This document shows, piece after piece, positions 40,956 to 51,949 of a DNA stretch of 64,000 bases. The position numbers and the translations under genes were made by a program. Source of the stretch: Chrysomallon squamiferum (taxonomy: Eukaryota > Mollusca > Gastropoda > Neomphalida > Peltospiridae); contig CM022671.1 in assembly GCA_012295275.1 (NCBI GenBank), positions 5,382,565 to 5,446,564 on the forward strand. Direction: 5' to 3'. The notes below the pieces were generated by a model. The model worked only from the letters and a program-made list of their open reading frames with translations. It was not told the DNA's origin and did no database searches. Numbering within the stretch: position 1 is the first letter of the stretch; each line of letters starts with the position of its first letter.

Positions 40956-42011
40956 GTTGTAATTGTTCTCATTTTTAAAGTATAGTCATTCAAAGAATTA
41001 CGATATCTGTGATAAGAATTTTTACTTATGTAAGGAAATGATGACAATGATGATAATGAAAACAAGAATTTTCTTTTCTATAACATTTAATTGTAATTCC
41101 ATTTGATTTTCATATCCGACCAAGTCACAAACTAACTATGTAAGTGAACAATGATCAAACTAACTTGTACAATATGCAGTCTTTCTCCCTCTCCCTCTGT
41201 AACACAATCATTCAGTTTTCAATATAAAACAAACACATTCATTGTCACGCTTGGAGAGACTCCCCCAATACGTTTTATATTTATTACATTTTAGCTGATC
41301 AATAATTGCAAGCTAGATAAAAGACAGGAATCTTTCTCCGTAATGATCACATGATCACCGTTGTGCAGTAGTTAAAAGGTTGCCTGCAGTAAATCAATTC
41401 CCAGTCGTGACAAACTTAACCTTTAATTCAAAACTGAGAGCAGTGGTATGGCTGACCTATTATCTTGGTTTGGAAATCTGGAGTGAGTTACAGCATTCTG
41501 CACTTAAATCCTTCAGGAAGACAGTTTAAATGTCAGTGATGAGCTGATGAATATTCAAATGAGTTGCTAAAAGTAAGGTGTCCCTAGTGACCACCGAAGT
41601 GCATTAAACGACATGTACGGTTTTTAATGGAGCTGTAACATAAACAGATTGTAAAATCTCAGGGTGTGGTGTGAGGCCTGATTGGTCACAGGATCAATAC
41701 TCCTTGGTGCTCATATTTCCCATTCCAAACATTGCTCCAGAATGGTTCATAAAAATTCATGGTTAAATATTTTATGTACCTTTCAGCCTATGGGAAGGTG
41801 CTTATTAAATGATTTTTGCTACATAGTAGTAAGAAAACACCCACGAACTGGAAAAAGGTTTATTTTCCCCTTTTATGTGAATCATTATACACTAACAACA
41901 CTTGTTAACTACTAATAATTTGTATCAACATGTTGCATAACATTAATTAATTCATTAATTCATTAAGTATGTTCATTAAGCCATGCTGATCCTCTGACAA
42001 TAAAACATAAT

Positions 42012-42054
<43 letters not shown>

Positions 42055-42359
42055 CTGACTTTGTCTAACATTTTGTAAACTGCTTTTTGACTTGGTCACT
42101 GTAACCACCAAAGAACCTCATACATACATACATTAACTCATTTAAAACAAAAAAATCATTTTAAACTTCAGTTTCTCAATTTATAGTCTGGAAAACGTTT
42201 CTTTTCAGTCATATTTCATCAGACATAATTACGACTGCATTTTAAAACCGGTTTTTGTCAGTGAGTGGTAATCATCAGTTATTTCTGTGATTTAAAAACA
42301 GATTGCCAGGTTTGGTGCAGAAACAGAAGAAAAATTATATTTAATTTACCAAGTTAGCT

Positions 42360-42700
42360 TCTGTACTGAAAGACACAGAGCAGAATTTGGGGTTTTTTTT
42401 TTCTGATTAAAAACTCCATGTTACTTTTTATGCAACAAAATAATTCATGGCCACCATGATACAATCTCAGTTTAATAAGGTGAGGTAGAAAATGAAAGAG
42501 CAGAAAAATGTTCTTTAAATGAAACAACAAACATCTGTAAAGTCGTACAGAGAGTAGTATGTGTTACTTCTTTACGATCAGAAGCTGCATGTTAATTTTT
42601 ACACATCAAAGGAATCCATGGGCGCTTTGATACAAACTTTGATACAAACTTTAAAAAGTAGTTTGAACTGTAGATAGGATAAATAATGATATAAAAAAAA
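42360..42700. repeat. Diverged tandem pair, spacing about 171 bp
   Basis: Two segments share the order CTCCATGTTACTTTTTATGC / CTGCATGTTAATTTTTACAC, then ATTCATGGCCACCATGATAC / ATCCATGGGCGCTTTGATAC. Anchors lie at about 42414 and 42585. Divergence is high. Confidence 0.6.
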
Positions 42701-42739
42701 ATGTTATAAAATTTACGGTAGTTGTTAATTTTTCATTAA

Positions 42740-43395
42740 TATTACGTTTTAGCATTATTGATGCTGTCTTTGTCCAAATTTTCATGCAACTGTACAAAAT
42801 TAAAAAGCTATATTTTGGAATTAACATTAATAAAAGTACTTCAGATTTATTGATAGTATCTTCCTGAAAATACTTTTGTATTCATTGACATAGCATTACA
42901 TGGAATTTTGTTAATATCAGTTATGACATTTAAAAATGTTAAAGTAAGTATTCTTATGCTTAAAAATGTTTTTATTTTTCCATTCCTATTTCTAATTTTC
43001 CAATATATATATATTTTAAATTAAATTTGTTGATGATTTTTAACTGAAATGTTTCAAAATTATTACTATTTTCTTCTAACATTTTTATACTGCATGACTC
43101 AAGCTTTTTCTCCAATTTCGTTAACAAAATATCATGTTTTAGATTACATGTACTATCTTCCTGAAAATACCTTTCTTTGCATGAACACACTTTTAAAATA
43201 TTAATTACATTTCGAAATTATTCATGCTATCTTCTTTTAAACATTCTTGTTCAGGATATATCAAACTTATTCTTCCATTACAATCAATAATGAATGTGAA
43301 TTACTGATACTACTTTCTAGTAAACAATCTTACATTGTACGAGTCAAGCTTCTTCTGAAATTTCTCTTCAATTAGTCTACATTTTTCCTCACATT
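42740..43395. repeat. Tandem array that includes the 3' end of a USP exon
   Basis: Units of roughly 75-90 bp share an order such as GATACTATCTTCCTGAAAATAC, then TTGCATGAACAC or TGCATGACTCAAGCTTTTTC. Copies are visible near 42755, 42855, 43065, 43150, 43220 and 43310. The copy at about 43310-43395 contains the donor and last codons of the USP exon 43334-43425. The copy at 43060-43130 matches it best: the minus strand reads AGAAAAAGCTTGAGTC there against AGAAGAAGCTTGACTC in the exon. Confidence 0.65.
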
Positions 43396-43425
43396 TGTCA
43401 ATGAGTTCTTGTACTTTCTGTGGGC
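43334..43425 (-). CDS. Universal stress protein family protein, internal coding exon
   Basis: Two bases complete a Ser codon from the previous exon. Thirty codons follow: PQKVQELIDKCEEKCRLIEE, then KFQKKLDSYN. It is the charged amphipathic helix that follows the variable loop in USP domains. Acceptor is a T tract plus GCAG; donor is AAT|GTAAGA. Both junction phases fit the flanking exons, giving MM-S-PQKV upstream and SYN-AKGDF downstream. The exon is less diagnostic alone than in context. Confidence 0.9.
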
Positions 43426-44124
43426 CTGCAAAAAAAAAAAAAGTATTCAGTACAAACAGTTATTTTATTTATTCTTCAATGTAGAAGCTGTTGATAGAAA
43501 AAATGATGAAAAAGAACTGAGAAAGAGATAGAAATTGACAAATACAGACGAGAGAGAGAGAGAGAACTGTGTATATTAAATAAATGAAAATATATTTTTT
43601 TTTTATAAATTTAAAACAGAAAGCTAAATAATATTAACACAAAATTGGTTATATGTGACAATGACATCAAAACCCCCAAAACAAGCAACAAATCTAAAAC
43701 AGTGACAAATCAGTCATTAAATAATGAAAAAATAAGCACATTATATAGAGTTATAAATGTTTTAAACTGAATACGTGTGTTTTTTTTAATCCTCATAATG
43801 TGATTGAGTCATCAAGTAACTGCCTATGGATAACAAACAGTACTTGTGTTAGCAGGAGCATGCACATCATTCATCTCACTGACATTTGTGTGGGATTTAG
43901 TCCAGCAGAGATTGATTTGTCTCAGCAGCAACTGATGTCTGTAATTTCATTAAACAAGTATTGATATCACTGGTTGTCAGACAAGCCATTGTTATGTGTA
44001 CAATTAGCAACAATAGAAATACTTATATTATTACATTGATGTGGGTATTTATTAATAAAATAATGATAAATGATAAAATGATGTAGAATTGTTGAATATT
44101 GTACATAACAAATCCATTGTGGTT

Positions 44125-44152
44125 AATAATAATATATATATATATTATTATT
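44125..44152. repeat. Perfect AT palindrome
   Basis: A 28-bp sequence with AATAATAAT on the left, alternating TA in the centre and ATTATTATT on the right is its own reverse complement and could extrude as a cruciform. Confidence 0.8.
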
Positions 44153-44279
44153 GATTTATCTGAGGTTATTACTGTAGACAGGAAAATAGATACCATTGCT
44201 TTGGAAGAGAACACAGAATAACAAAGAGTTCAGAATAATGCCCTGAGGTGCATTGAAATTTGAGACTGAAACTCTTAAG

Positions 44280-44578
44280 TCTCTCTCTCTCTCTCTCTTT
44301 TTCAACTTTCATTCACTCTCTCTTCTTTTATTCATTGTTTCTTTTCTTTCATTCACTCTCTTCTTTCTATTACTCTCTCTTCAATAATTCTCTATCTCTA
44401 TATCTCTCTTCTTTCATATTTCACATCTTTCTATCACTCTCTACCTGTCTCTCTCTCTCTCTCTCTCTCTGAATCTTTATTCAATCTCTCTCAGACTCTC
44501 TTTATTCAATCTCTCTCTCTCTCTGTCTCTTTCATTCACTCTCTCTTCTTTGTATTACTCTCTCTCACTCTCCTTTTA

Positions 44579-44640
<62 letters not shown>
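44280..44640. repeat. CT-rich block ending in (CA)n
   Basis: Imperfect CT/TTCATTCACTCTCT units over about 300 bp, then about 28 CA units (44586-44641). Ser/Leu-rich frames are repeat translations. Confidence 0.93.
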
Positions 44641-44643
<3 letters not shown>

Positions 44644-45784
44644 ATACATTCCTATCCTAAAGAGTCAGAAAGAGGAGTAATAAACAAACCAATTTTTGCA
44701 ACCATTCTCTGCTTCAGCTCTCCAGACCCAGCAAACACAGTAATCTGTATACTTTAGCAATCATTTTCTGTCTGTTTACCAGCAAGTAAAACACATTTTA
44801 TTTCCTCTCTGCCCTGAAGCCCTTTCACTTCTGTAAACTTTATGTTTGTCTGTTGGTCATCTGAACTAATAATGCTTCTCTGGTTTCAGAAGAAACCTTT
44901 CAGTTTCTTGTATGATGGAGTCACATTAAAATAGCCAGTAATTTGATTGTATGTTAGCATATGTAGGGTTTTGTGTGTATTTTGTTGTTGTTGTTGTTGT
45001 TGTTTTTGTAAAAAGATATATGGTTATTAGATTGCACCAAAATGTCAGTGGGGAGATGTAACAAGACTGGGTACCTATATAGAATGTGGATGGTCTGTGA
45101 AATAAGTGTGATAAATATATGTTTAATTTTTGTATAGACAAGTTAGTCTGAGGTTAAACTAGATTCAGACCTCAGTCAGCAGATTACTGTTATTATTGAA
45201 CGACGTTAAACAGAACTGTTTGTATGACTGATGTTCTAAATAGTCTTGAATAGATTTTCTTCTAACCTTTCAAACATTCATTTTTTAATATTTAATTTTT
45301 AAAATTTGTAATTATTATTATTATTTTTTTTTTGGATCATTGCAAAAAATTAATACAAAATTACACTGGCCATTATAAACATATGAATAGTGCTAAGATA
45401 ATGTATTTATTTAAAATTTAAATTAAATTGAAAAATGTAAAAATGCTTTAAATAAATGGTAGTCAGAGACAAGATAATTTAGATTTGTAAAGAAATAATC
45501 AATTAAAGTTGAAGTGAGCTCTTCCTTCCTTTGGTTTTACTCTTCAAGAATTTCTTACAAAAACACTCACACTCTACAAACACTACTCCTGTGTTTACTG
45601 ACAACGTTTTCGCTATCCTTAAATCAATATAAGAATCTGTTTATGACATTAAAATTTGATCAGTAACATTGGAAACAAAGATAAGAGCTGATTGAAAAAT
45701 CTTTTCTGACATTCCTATTACACTGTGTCATTGTAACATCAGCTGTTAATGTTTACTGCTTGCAACGTTGTTTTTGAAACTACA

Positions 45785-46150
45785 AGAGAGCATGGGAGGA
45801 CTGCCACTTTTGTGTAGTAAAACTCGTGTTATTTAACATATTGATTCAAATGAGAGGTCTGCCACTTATCTAAAGAGACATGGATGTCAGTTAACATTCT
45901 GATACCAGTGTCAGGCCTGACATTTATGTAAAGTAACATGTATGTCATTTAACTTATTGATTCAACATGAGAGGACTGCCACTACTGTAGAGTAAAACTG
46001 ACATTTAACATAAAATCAGAGGACAGACACTTCTGTAGAATAACATGGACATTATTAAGGTATTGATACATATAAGAGGACTGCCGCTTCTGTAGAAAAA
46101 TATGTATGTCATTTAACATATTGATACATATGAGAGGACCACTGCTTCAT
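45785..46150. repeat. Minisatellite, about 6 copies of 60-65 bp
   Basis: Units read GAGAGGACTGCCACTTCTGT then AGAGTAACATGGATGTCATT then TAACATATTGATTCAAAT. Copies begin near 45787, 45853, 45917, 45970, 46017 and 46074, with a partial copy at about 46131. Confidence 0.9.
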
Positions 46151-47299
46151 CATCATTATCATAGTAATCAGACTAACAGTAACAGGTTAAGTTTTAAAAT
46201 TCATTTAACAGATGTCTGCTAGAAATGTCAAAATTCCAAAGAAACTGCTTCATATTTCTGAACGGCTCTCTATCACTAACTTCAGTTTCTTCAGGTCTTT
46301 GTAGATGCTTGAGACACTTATTTTATTATCAGTTTAAAAAACTAAATCCTAGATGAATGAGATGGACAGATGTTCAAACTGAGACTTCCTTTTAACATCC
46401 ATATAACATCCAGTCTGATGATCAATCCACTTTGAAGTAATACAATCTGTAGAATATCTGGTGAAAGTACTTGTGTCTGTAACACAGTTACTGCTGGCTT
46501 AGGAAATCACTTAGTTCAGCATCAGTTTAGAAGCTTAACTGAAATCTTGTTAAAGATCGGTTGACACAAGAATGTTGTATAAGAGTAAACTCAGGGCAAA
46601 AGACAATATAGGTGGAGGAATAGGAATAAAAAATCTAATACTAGGATGGGTTTGAGGTGGCATCTCTCATCAATATTTAATGGCAATAAAAAGAAATCAT
46701 CTTCATTTCAGTGATATTTTTTCTAGATGTTTCTACATGTATGTACTACATCAGAAGACTGAACAGTTTTGAATTATTCTTATTTTTGATATTAACACAT
46801 TTTAATGAACCACTGGCAGTTGGCATTACCCAACACCCTCTTATAAAAACCCTGGATCTGCTTCTGAATCAGTCCATCTGTTTGTCTGTTATGTGTACAT
46901 GTACATCTTATCCATTTTAAAAACTAGTTGTTCTTTTTGAATTATTTAACATAACACAATAATACCACGATTCTTAAAATGAATTAAAATATTCTTCTTC
47001 TAACAAATAACACTCCTTCATTCCCATTAGCAACACCCCTCTAGAACTTCTCCTGCTATTATTAAATTAAAGCAACAATGCACTGTTCACTGCTAGGAAT
47101 AAACTGGTACTGGGAATCTGCGTGCAGTTTGAGAAACAGATGAATCAATTGAAAAGGGAGATAATTCACTTTTCTAAAGACTCTCGCAGTTTGAAGGTAA
47201 AGACTTTGTTATTAGATTTATGTGTTGATGTAGAAGTAAGAATCCACTGTTACAGTGGGTGACTTGCTTGTGTTAAAATCAGTTTATAAAATAGAACAC

Positions 47300-47430
47300 C
47301 TTTTTATTATAAACACACACATACACACACACACACATACAGAGGCACACACACACATATATATATATATATATACATACACACACACATACATAATTAT
47401 CTGTAAATGTTTGAATATATATGTGTGTGT
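47300..47430. repeat. (CA)n-(TA)n-(TG)n compound microsatellite
   Basis: CA units, TA units, CA units again and, after a spacer, TA and TG units, so the block is roughly self-complementary overall. Confidence 0.9.
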
Positions 47431-47809
47431 GTGTATAAGAAATATATCAAATTAGCACAACAAACTAAAAAATTATACAGTATTGTAAAAATCAATAATG
47501 TACTTATTGATGTGTCCAATTGCCAAAATTAAATAAAAACATTCAAAAGACAACTTAAAAAAATATTTGTGTTTTGTTATTTGTTAATGTCAGTAAGATC
47601 ACTGTGACTCTAGTGTTGTTGACTGTTAGATATTTAAACTTCTCTTTTATATAATGAGTCATAAAATAGCTGACTGTCCAAAAATATCATTTCAACTGGT
47701 GGAGGAATACATAAATAAATAAATAAATAAATAAAGACAGAAAGAAAGAAAGAAAGAAAAGAAAATTGATACTGAGAGTAAAATAAATATCTGGATAGAG
47801 AGAGAGCAT

Positions 47810-47845
<36 letters not shown>

Positions 47846-49859
47846 AAGTGACAGAAACAGAGTAGAATTAAAAACAAATTTGAATATTTGATTCAAGAAA
47901 GAGAAGAACTTAAAATAAATCAGAACACCTGATTTTATTTTAATCATAATGTTGATGATGTTGATGATATTGATGATGATGATTAAAAACCCTCAAAATA
48001 TTACAAAAAGAAAATCACTTCAAAACTATTAGCTAAGAAATGTGACAAAAAAAACAAGCATGGAATCATCACTGGTGCTGAGAGACAAAACACCGTGTAA
48101 TGTCCTCAACAAATACAATTACTTCATTACATTTCTTGTCTCCTGGGACTTTATTGGTGAGAATCCTGTGTCAGGCCAGATCAGAGTTGTTCTGTCAATA
48201 CTCAGTTAATAATCCCCAGTCGAAGGTCAACAACTGAAACGTGATAACGTTTACTCTGATTCTCCAGAGAGACAGACAGAGAGTCAGAGAGAGAGAGAGA
48301 GATAGAGATGATTCCTTGGTTACAGAACATGAACCAGAATTGCTCAAGACCTCATTAAAGCAGCAGGATATCTCGTATATCCTGTGACGTGCTCTAAAGC
48401 TTTATTCCTAAATTCAGAAAAAAATATGTCAAATGATGTTTACTCTGATTTGTGAGAGACTGACTGAGTGAGTGAAAGGGTGAGAGGGAGGGATAGAAAG
48501 AGAAGCAGTTCATTTTGTATTGGACAGAACATTAATTGCCCTTGGATTCATTATTTTCTACTTTTAAATTTAAAATTATATTTCACTATTAATCTTTTAT
48601 TTCTATGTATGTTAATCATTTTGTATTCTGTCTGGCTTAATATAAACATATTACTACAGTTACTATACATATTTAATGTTATAGTCTATGACAACAATGA
48701 AAAGACTGTAACTGATGATGATGAAGATGATGATTATATGCAACACTGATGGTGTTGTATTAACAATTCATGTTCAGCTAACAAGTACAAACAATACCCA
48801 TCCACCTATACGTGTACAAAGAGAGTGAAACCAGACCTTCTCCAAACAAAATGAAAAATAAAAACTTTGGTCAATTCACTTTCTTTAAAAAACTTAATAA
48901 ATCAATAAATCCCTTTTATCCTACATCAACTAAAGCCATCAGGATGTACTAGGTCCATTACATGTCTAAAAATATCTTTTAACGTTAATGTCTGTTTTGT
49001 CTGTCTATTGAACTCTGTGTAAACAGACCCACTTTCCTTATACTGACTAAATCAGAACTTTTCAAGTCAATACTGAAAGCAGGAAAGCTGTATAGATTTC
49101 AGATAGCACAGGATTGAAATTTAATTTGAATCAAATAGTGAAGGCAACAGAGTCTATTGTAAGAATGACCAAGCAGAAAAAAAATGTAAGAGATCAATAA
49201 TAATGACGATAATGATGATGATGGTAACAATAATAAATTTTAATGATAGTAATAGTGATAATGTTGATTAAGCAACAACAAAAACATTGATGGTTAGTAT
49301 TCATCATCATCAACATCTTCATCCATTTCAACATTTAGACCATCAAATCAAGAAGAGATCATAAATTAAAAAATCCATTATACTTCTGAAATTATCATCA
49401 TCACCATGTCATCATTATCATCATCATCATCATCATCATTACTGTCATCAAGAAATAAAACAACTAGAAATAAAACGTTCTTCACTTTGATATCTGTCCA
49501 TATTACTCTTGCAGTCTCAGTTCACTTCTTTAGTCTTACAATCAATACAGAACTTGTAATGAATTAAACATAACAGCCTTTCTCACCAGGACTAACAATG
49601 TAATGACGACATTCAAAAGAATTGGATATCAAGGTTGCAACACTTCAGATAAAGTATTTCTATAAATATAATTGTTAGTATTAAAGGAAGACCTTCTTAA
49701 TTAACTTTATGTATTTACAATGCCTGTTGAGTGTGGGTCAGGTGGTTGGGACAATGTTCATTGAATCAAGACTTGATGAAGATTATTGTTTGTGGAGTCT
49801 GTTCTTGAATGTAATTGGAAAAGGTGAGTGTGCATGTGTATCTGTGTTTGTGTATGTGT

Positions 49860-49864
49860 ATGTA

Positions 49865-49919
<55 letters not shown>

Positions 49920-49995
49920 GTGGCATTGATATTGTGTGTGTGTGTATGTGTGTGTGTGGCATTGATATTGTGTGTGTGTGTGTGTGTGTGTGGCA
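49860..49995. repeat. (TG)n with a TGGCATTGATAT spacer repeat
   Basis: TG runs are interrupted three times by GGCATTGA(T/A)AT, giving a higher-order unit of 40-50 bp. Cys/Val and His/Thr frames are artefacts. Confidence 0.93.
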
Positions 49996-50189
49996 TTGAA
50001 GTATGTGAATGTAAAGGTATGCATTTGTATTTTATAATTAATATAAACAAATATTAAAGGAGAAAATGTAACAAAGCTGGAGTAACTGACAAACAGACAG
50101 GTGGTTTTGAAAAGAAAATTAAATAATTAAAGAAACATAGAATATTTATGATATTTTAGTACAGGTTCCTTAGCAGTAACTCTAAAGAT

Positions 50190-50405
50190 GTATTACATGT
50201 TGTAACTATGAAGACTTTTGTTATAAATGTAAAGTGTAAATACTGTAACCTTCCAGAGTTATTACATATTGTAACTGTAAAGATATACTATATGTTTAAC
50301 TGCGAAAATATTTTATGTTGTAACTGTAAAGAAGTGTACATACTGTAAGTTTTAGTATTTATTACATGTTATTAGTGCAGTTCAAACTCAAAACCTAACT
50401 AGAAA

Positions 50406-50448
<43 letters not shown>

Positions 50449-50901
50449 TATTACATGTTGCAACAGTAAAAACGTATTACGTTGTAACTGTACACACTTA
50501 TTACTTGTTGTAACCACAAAAATGTATTACATGTTGTAACTGTAAAGATGTATTGCATGGTGTATATGTAAAAACGTTACATATTTCAACAGTGAAAACG
50601 TATTACATGTTGTGACTGCAAAAATGTAAAGACATTATATATTCTAACTGTAAAGACTTTATGTTGTAACTGTAAAACACGTATTATATATTGTAACTGT
50701 AAAAACGTATTAATGTTGTAACTGTAAAAACGTATTACATGTTGTAACTGTAAAGATTTATTGCATGTTGTATCTGTATAAAATGATTACATGTTGTAAA
50801 TGTAAAAGTTTATTTCGTATAACTGTAAAGAGTTATTACCTGCTGTAACTGTAAAGACTGATTACTTCTGAAACTGCAAAGACTTACTAAATAAAGACTT
50901 A
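50190..50901. repeat. 26-bp minisatellite running into a USP splice donor
   Basis: About 20 or more imperfect units of TATTACATGTTGTAACTG then TAAAGACG, with a (CA)n insertion at 50407-50440. On the gene strand each unit contains TTTACAG (acceptor-like) and GTAATA (donor-like). The last units read GCAAAGACTTACTAAAT then AAAGACTTACT. The final ACTTAC is the reverse complement of the functional GTAAGT of exon 50903-50986. Confidence 0.88.
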
Positions 50902-50902
50902 C

Positions 50903-50986
50903 TCATCATGGTGACATTAGCGAACGCCTCTGGGCAGTGCACCAGCAGAAGTCTGTTTCCTGACTTGTGGAAATTCTGCATGTACC
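50903..50986 (-). CDS. Universal stress protein family protein, first recognised coding exon
   Basis: Enters with GG, completing a codon (TGG if the family's conserved Trp is kept), then 27 codons YMQNFHKSGNRLLLVHCPEA and FANVTMM, and leaves one base of a Ser codon. This is the end of helix 1, strand 2 (RLLLVHCPEAF) and the start of the variable loop of USP domains. Acceptor TATTTTCAG. Donor ATGA|GTAAGT, followed 15 bp later by an identical GTAAGT. The preceding exon, which should encode strand 1 with the conserved Asp, was not found. The protein seen totals about 128 residues; family members are usually 140-170. Confidence 0.92.
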
Positions 50987-51034
50987 CTGAAAATAGAACA
51001 TTTAATAATTTATGTTAATTTGTTGTTGTTTTTT

Positions 51035-51071
<37 letters not shown>

Positions 51072-51168
51072 ATAATTATTAATTAACATGTACACCAAAA
51101 TTTGTGGAAATTCTGCATGTACCCTGAAAATGGAACATTTAATAATTTATGTTAATTTGTAGTTTTTT

Positions 51169-51208
<40 letters not shown>

Positions 51209-51230
51209 ATTAACTAACATGTACACAAAA
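50965..51230. repeat. 137-bp tandem duplication copying a splice acceptor
   Basis: Copy 1 begins at 50965 and copy 2 at 51102, both with TTGTGGAAATTCTGCATGTA then CCCTGAAAAT(A/G)GAACATT. They continue through TTAATAATTTATGTTAATTT, a long A tract (30 or more A residues in each) and TTAACTAACATGTACAC. Copy 1 contains the real 3' splice site and first 22 bp of USP exon 50903-50986; copy 2 is intronic. Near-identity implies a recent origin. Confidence 0.93.
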
Positions 51231-51949
51231 CTTTTACCACCTCACCTTTCTTTTCTTTAACCTTCTCAAGCTCTATCTAATATCATAATATGTTCATTCA
51301 GGTAATGAAAAAAGAGATATATTATTTCTGATTAGGACCCATTGATCTTTCATATGCACTATTCCACAGACAGGAAAGTACATACCAGTTCATGAGCACT
51401 GGCAAGAATGAGAAATAGCTGATGAGTCCCCAAGGAAGGATAGATCTGACAACCAGTCACTCGTGGAGCAGATAGAAATCTACAATCAGTCATTTGTTTT
51501 ATTTATTAACGGACTTTTTATGCTTCGTTTTCATGTCAGGAAAACACACACACATTACACTGTGTGATACACAAGTTATGGAGCAGTAGATAGAACTGGA
51601 AAAATTTCAACTCATGCCTTAACGAAGAGGGATCCTATTTCATCTGAATTAATCTTACAAAGTATGTGGCCTTTGCGACATGTTTTATTAATAAAAAACT
51701 ATAAAGTTGTGAAACGCATTTGTTCATTTCTACTAGAATCATTAAAAGAAGAAAAAAAATGTTTTTGTTTTAAATTTAGAGCTTTTATGAGCCACAGCTA
51801 ATTCTCTCATTTGTAACCTAACCATGTTCTAAAACCAAAACTGCTGACTAAACGAAAAACGTTTTAGTTTTGCTTTGATCTTATCTTGTTTTTTTTGATG
51901 GATTCTGTCCTTGTTTTGTTGCAGAAATCAATATAATTTAATTTCTGTT

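Larger units (their letters stand above)
40137..43333 (-). other. USP intron (3.2 kb)
   Basis: Phase-0 GT-AG intron. It contains (CA)n at 40339-40380, TTA and TTTA runs at 40838-40955, a T tract at 42014-42048, a diverged pair of about 170-bp repeats (42360-42700), and a tandem array whose outermost copy is the 3' end of the upstream USP exon (42740-43395). A stretch near 41355-41410 faintly resembles a tRNA-derived SINE head, but its B box is degraded. Confidence 0.85.
43426..50902 (-). other. USP intron (7.5 kb)
   Basis: Phase-1 GT-AG intron (donor ATGA|GTAAGT). Holds a CT/CA block (44280-44640), a 62-bp minisatellite (45785-46150), CA/TA repeats (47300-47430), a GA run (47815-47842), GAT/ATC-rich trinucleotide stretches (49195-49445), a TG block (49860-49995) and a 26-bp minisatellite that reaches the donor (50190-50901). 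No further coding exon was seen. Confidence 0.85.

Noticed and set aside
41355-41410. tRNA-derived SINE head
   Set aside because: The A-box-like and B-box-like strings are both degraded and spaced too closely; support is insufficient.
50190-50890. CRISPR-like regular repeat spacing
   Set aside because: Units are contiguous and diverged, with no unique spacers, and the context is an animal intron; it is a minisatellite.
51361-51420. Candidate upstream USP exon ending AACTG|GTATGT on the minus strand
   Set aside because: The phase does not fit exon 50903-50986 and the translation does not resemble the USP amino terminus.
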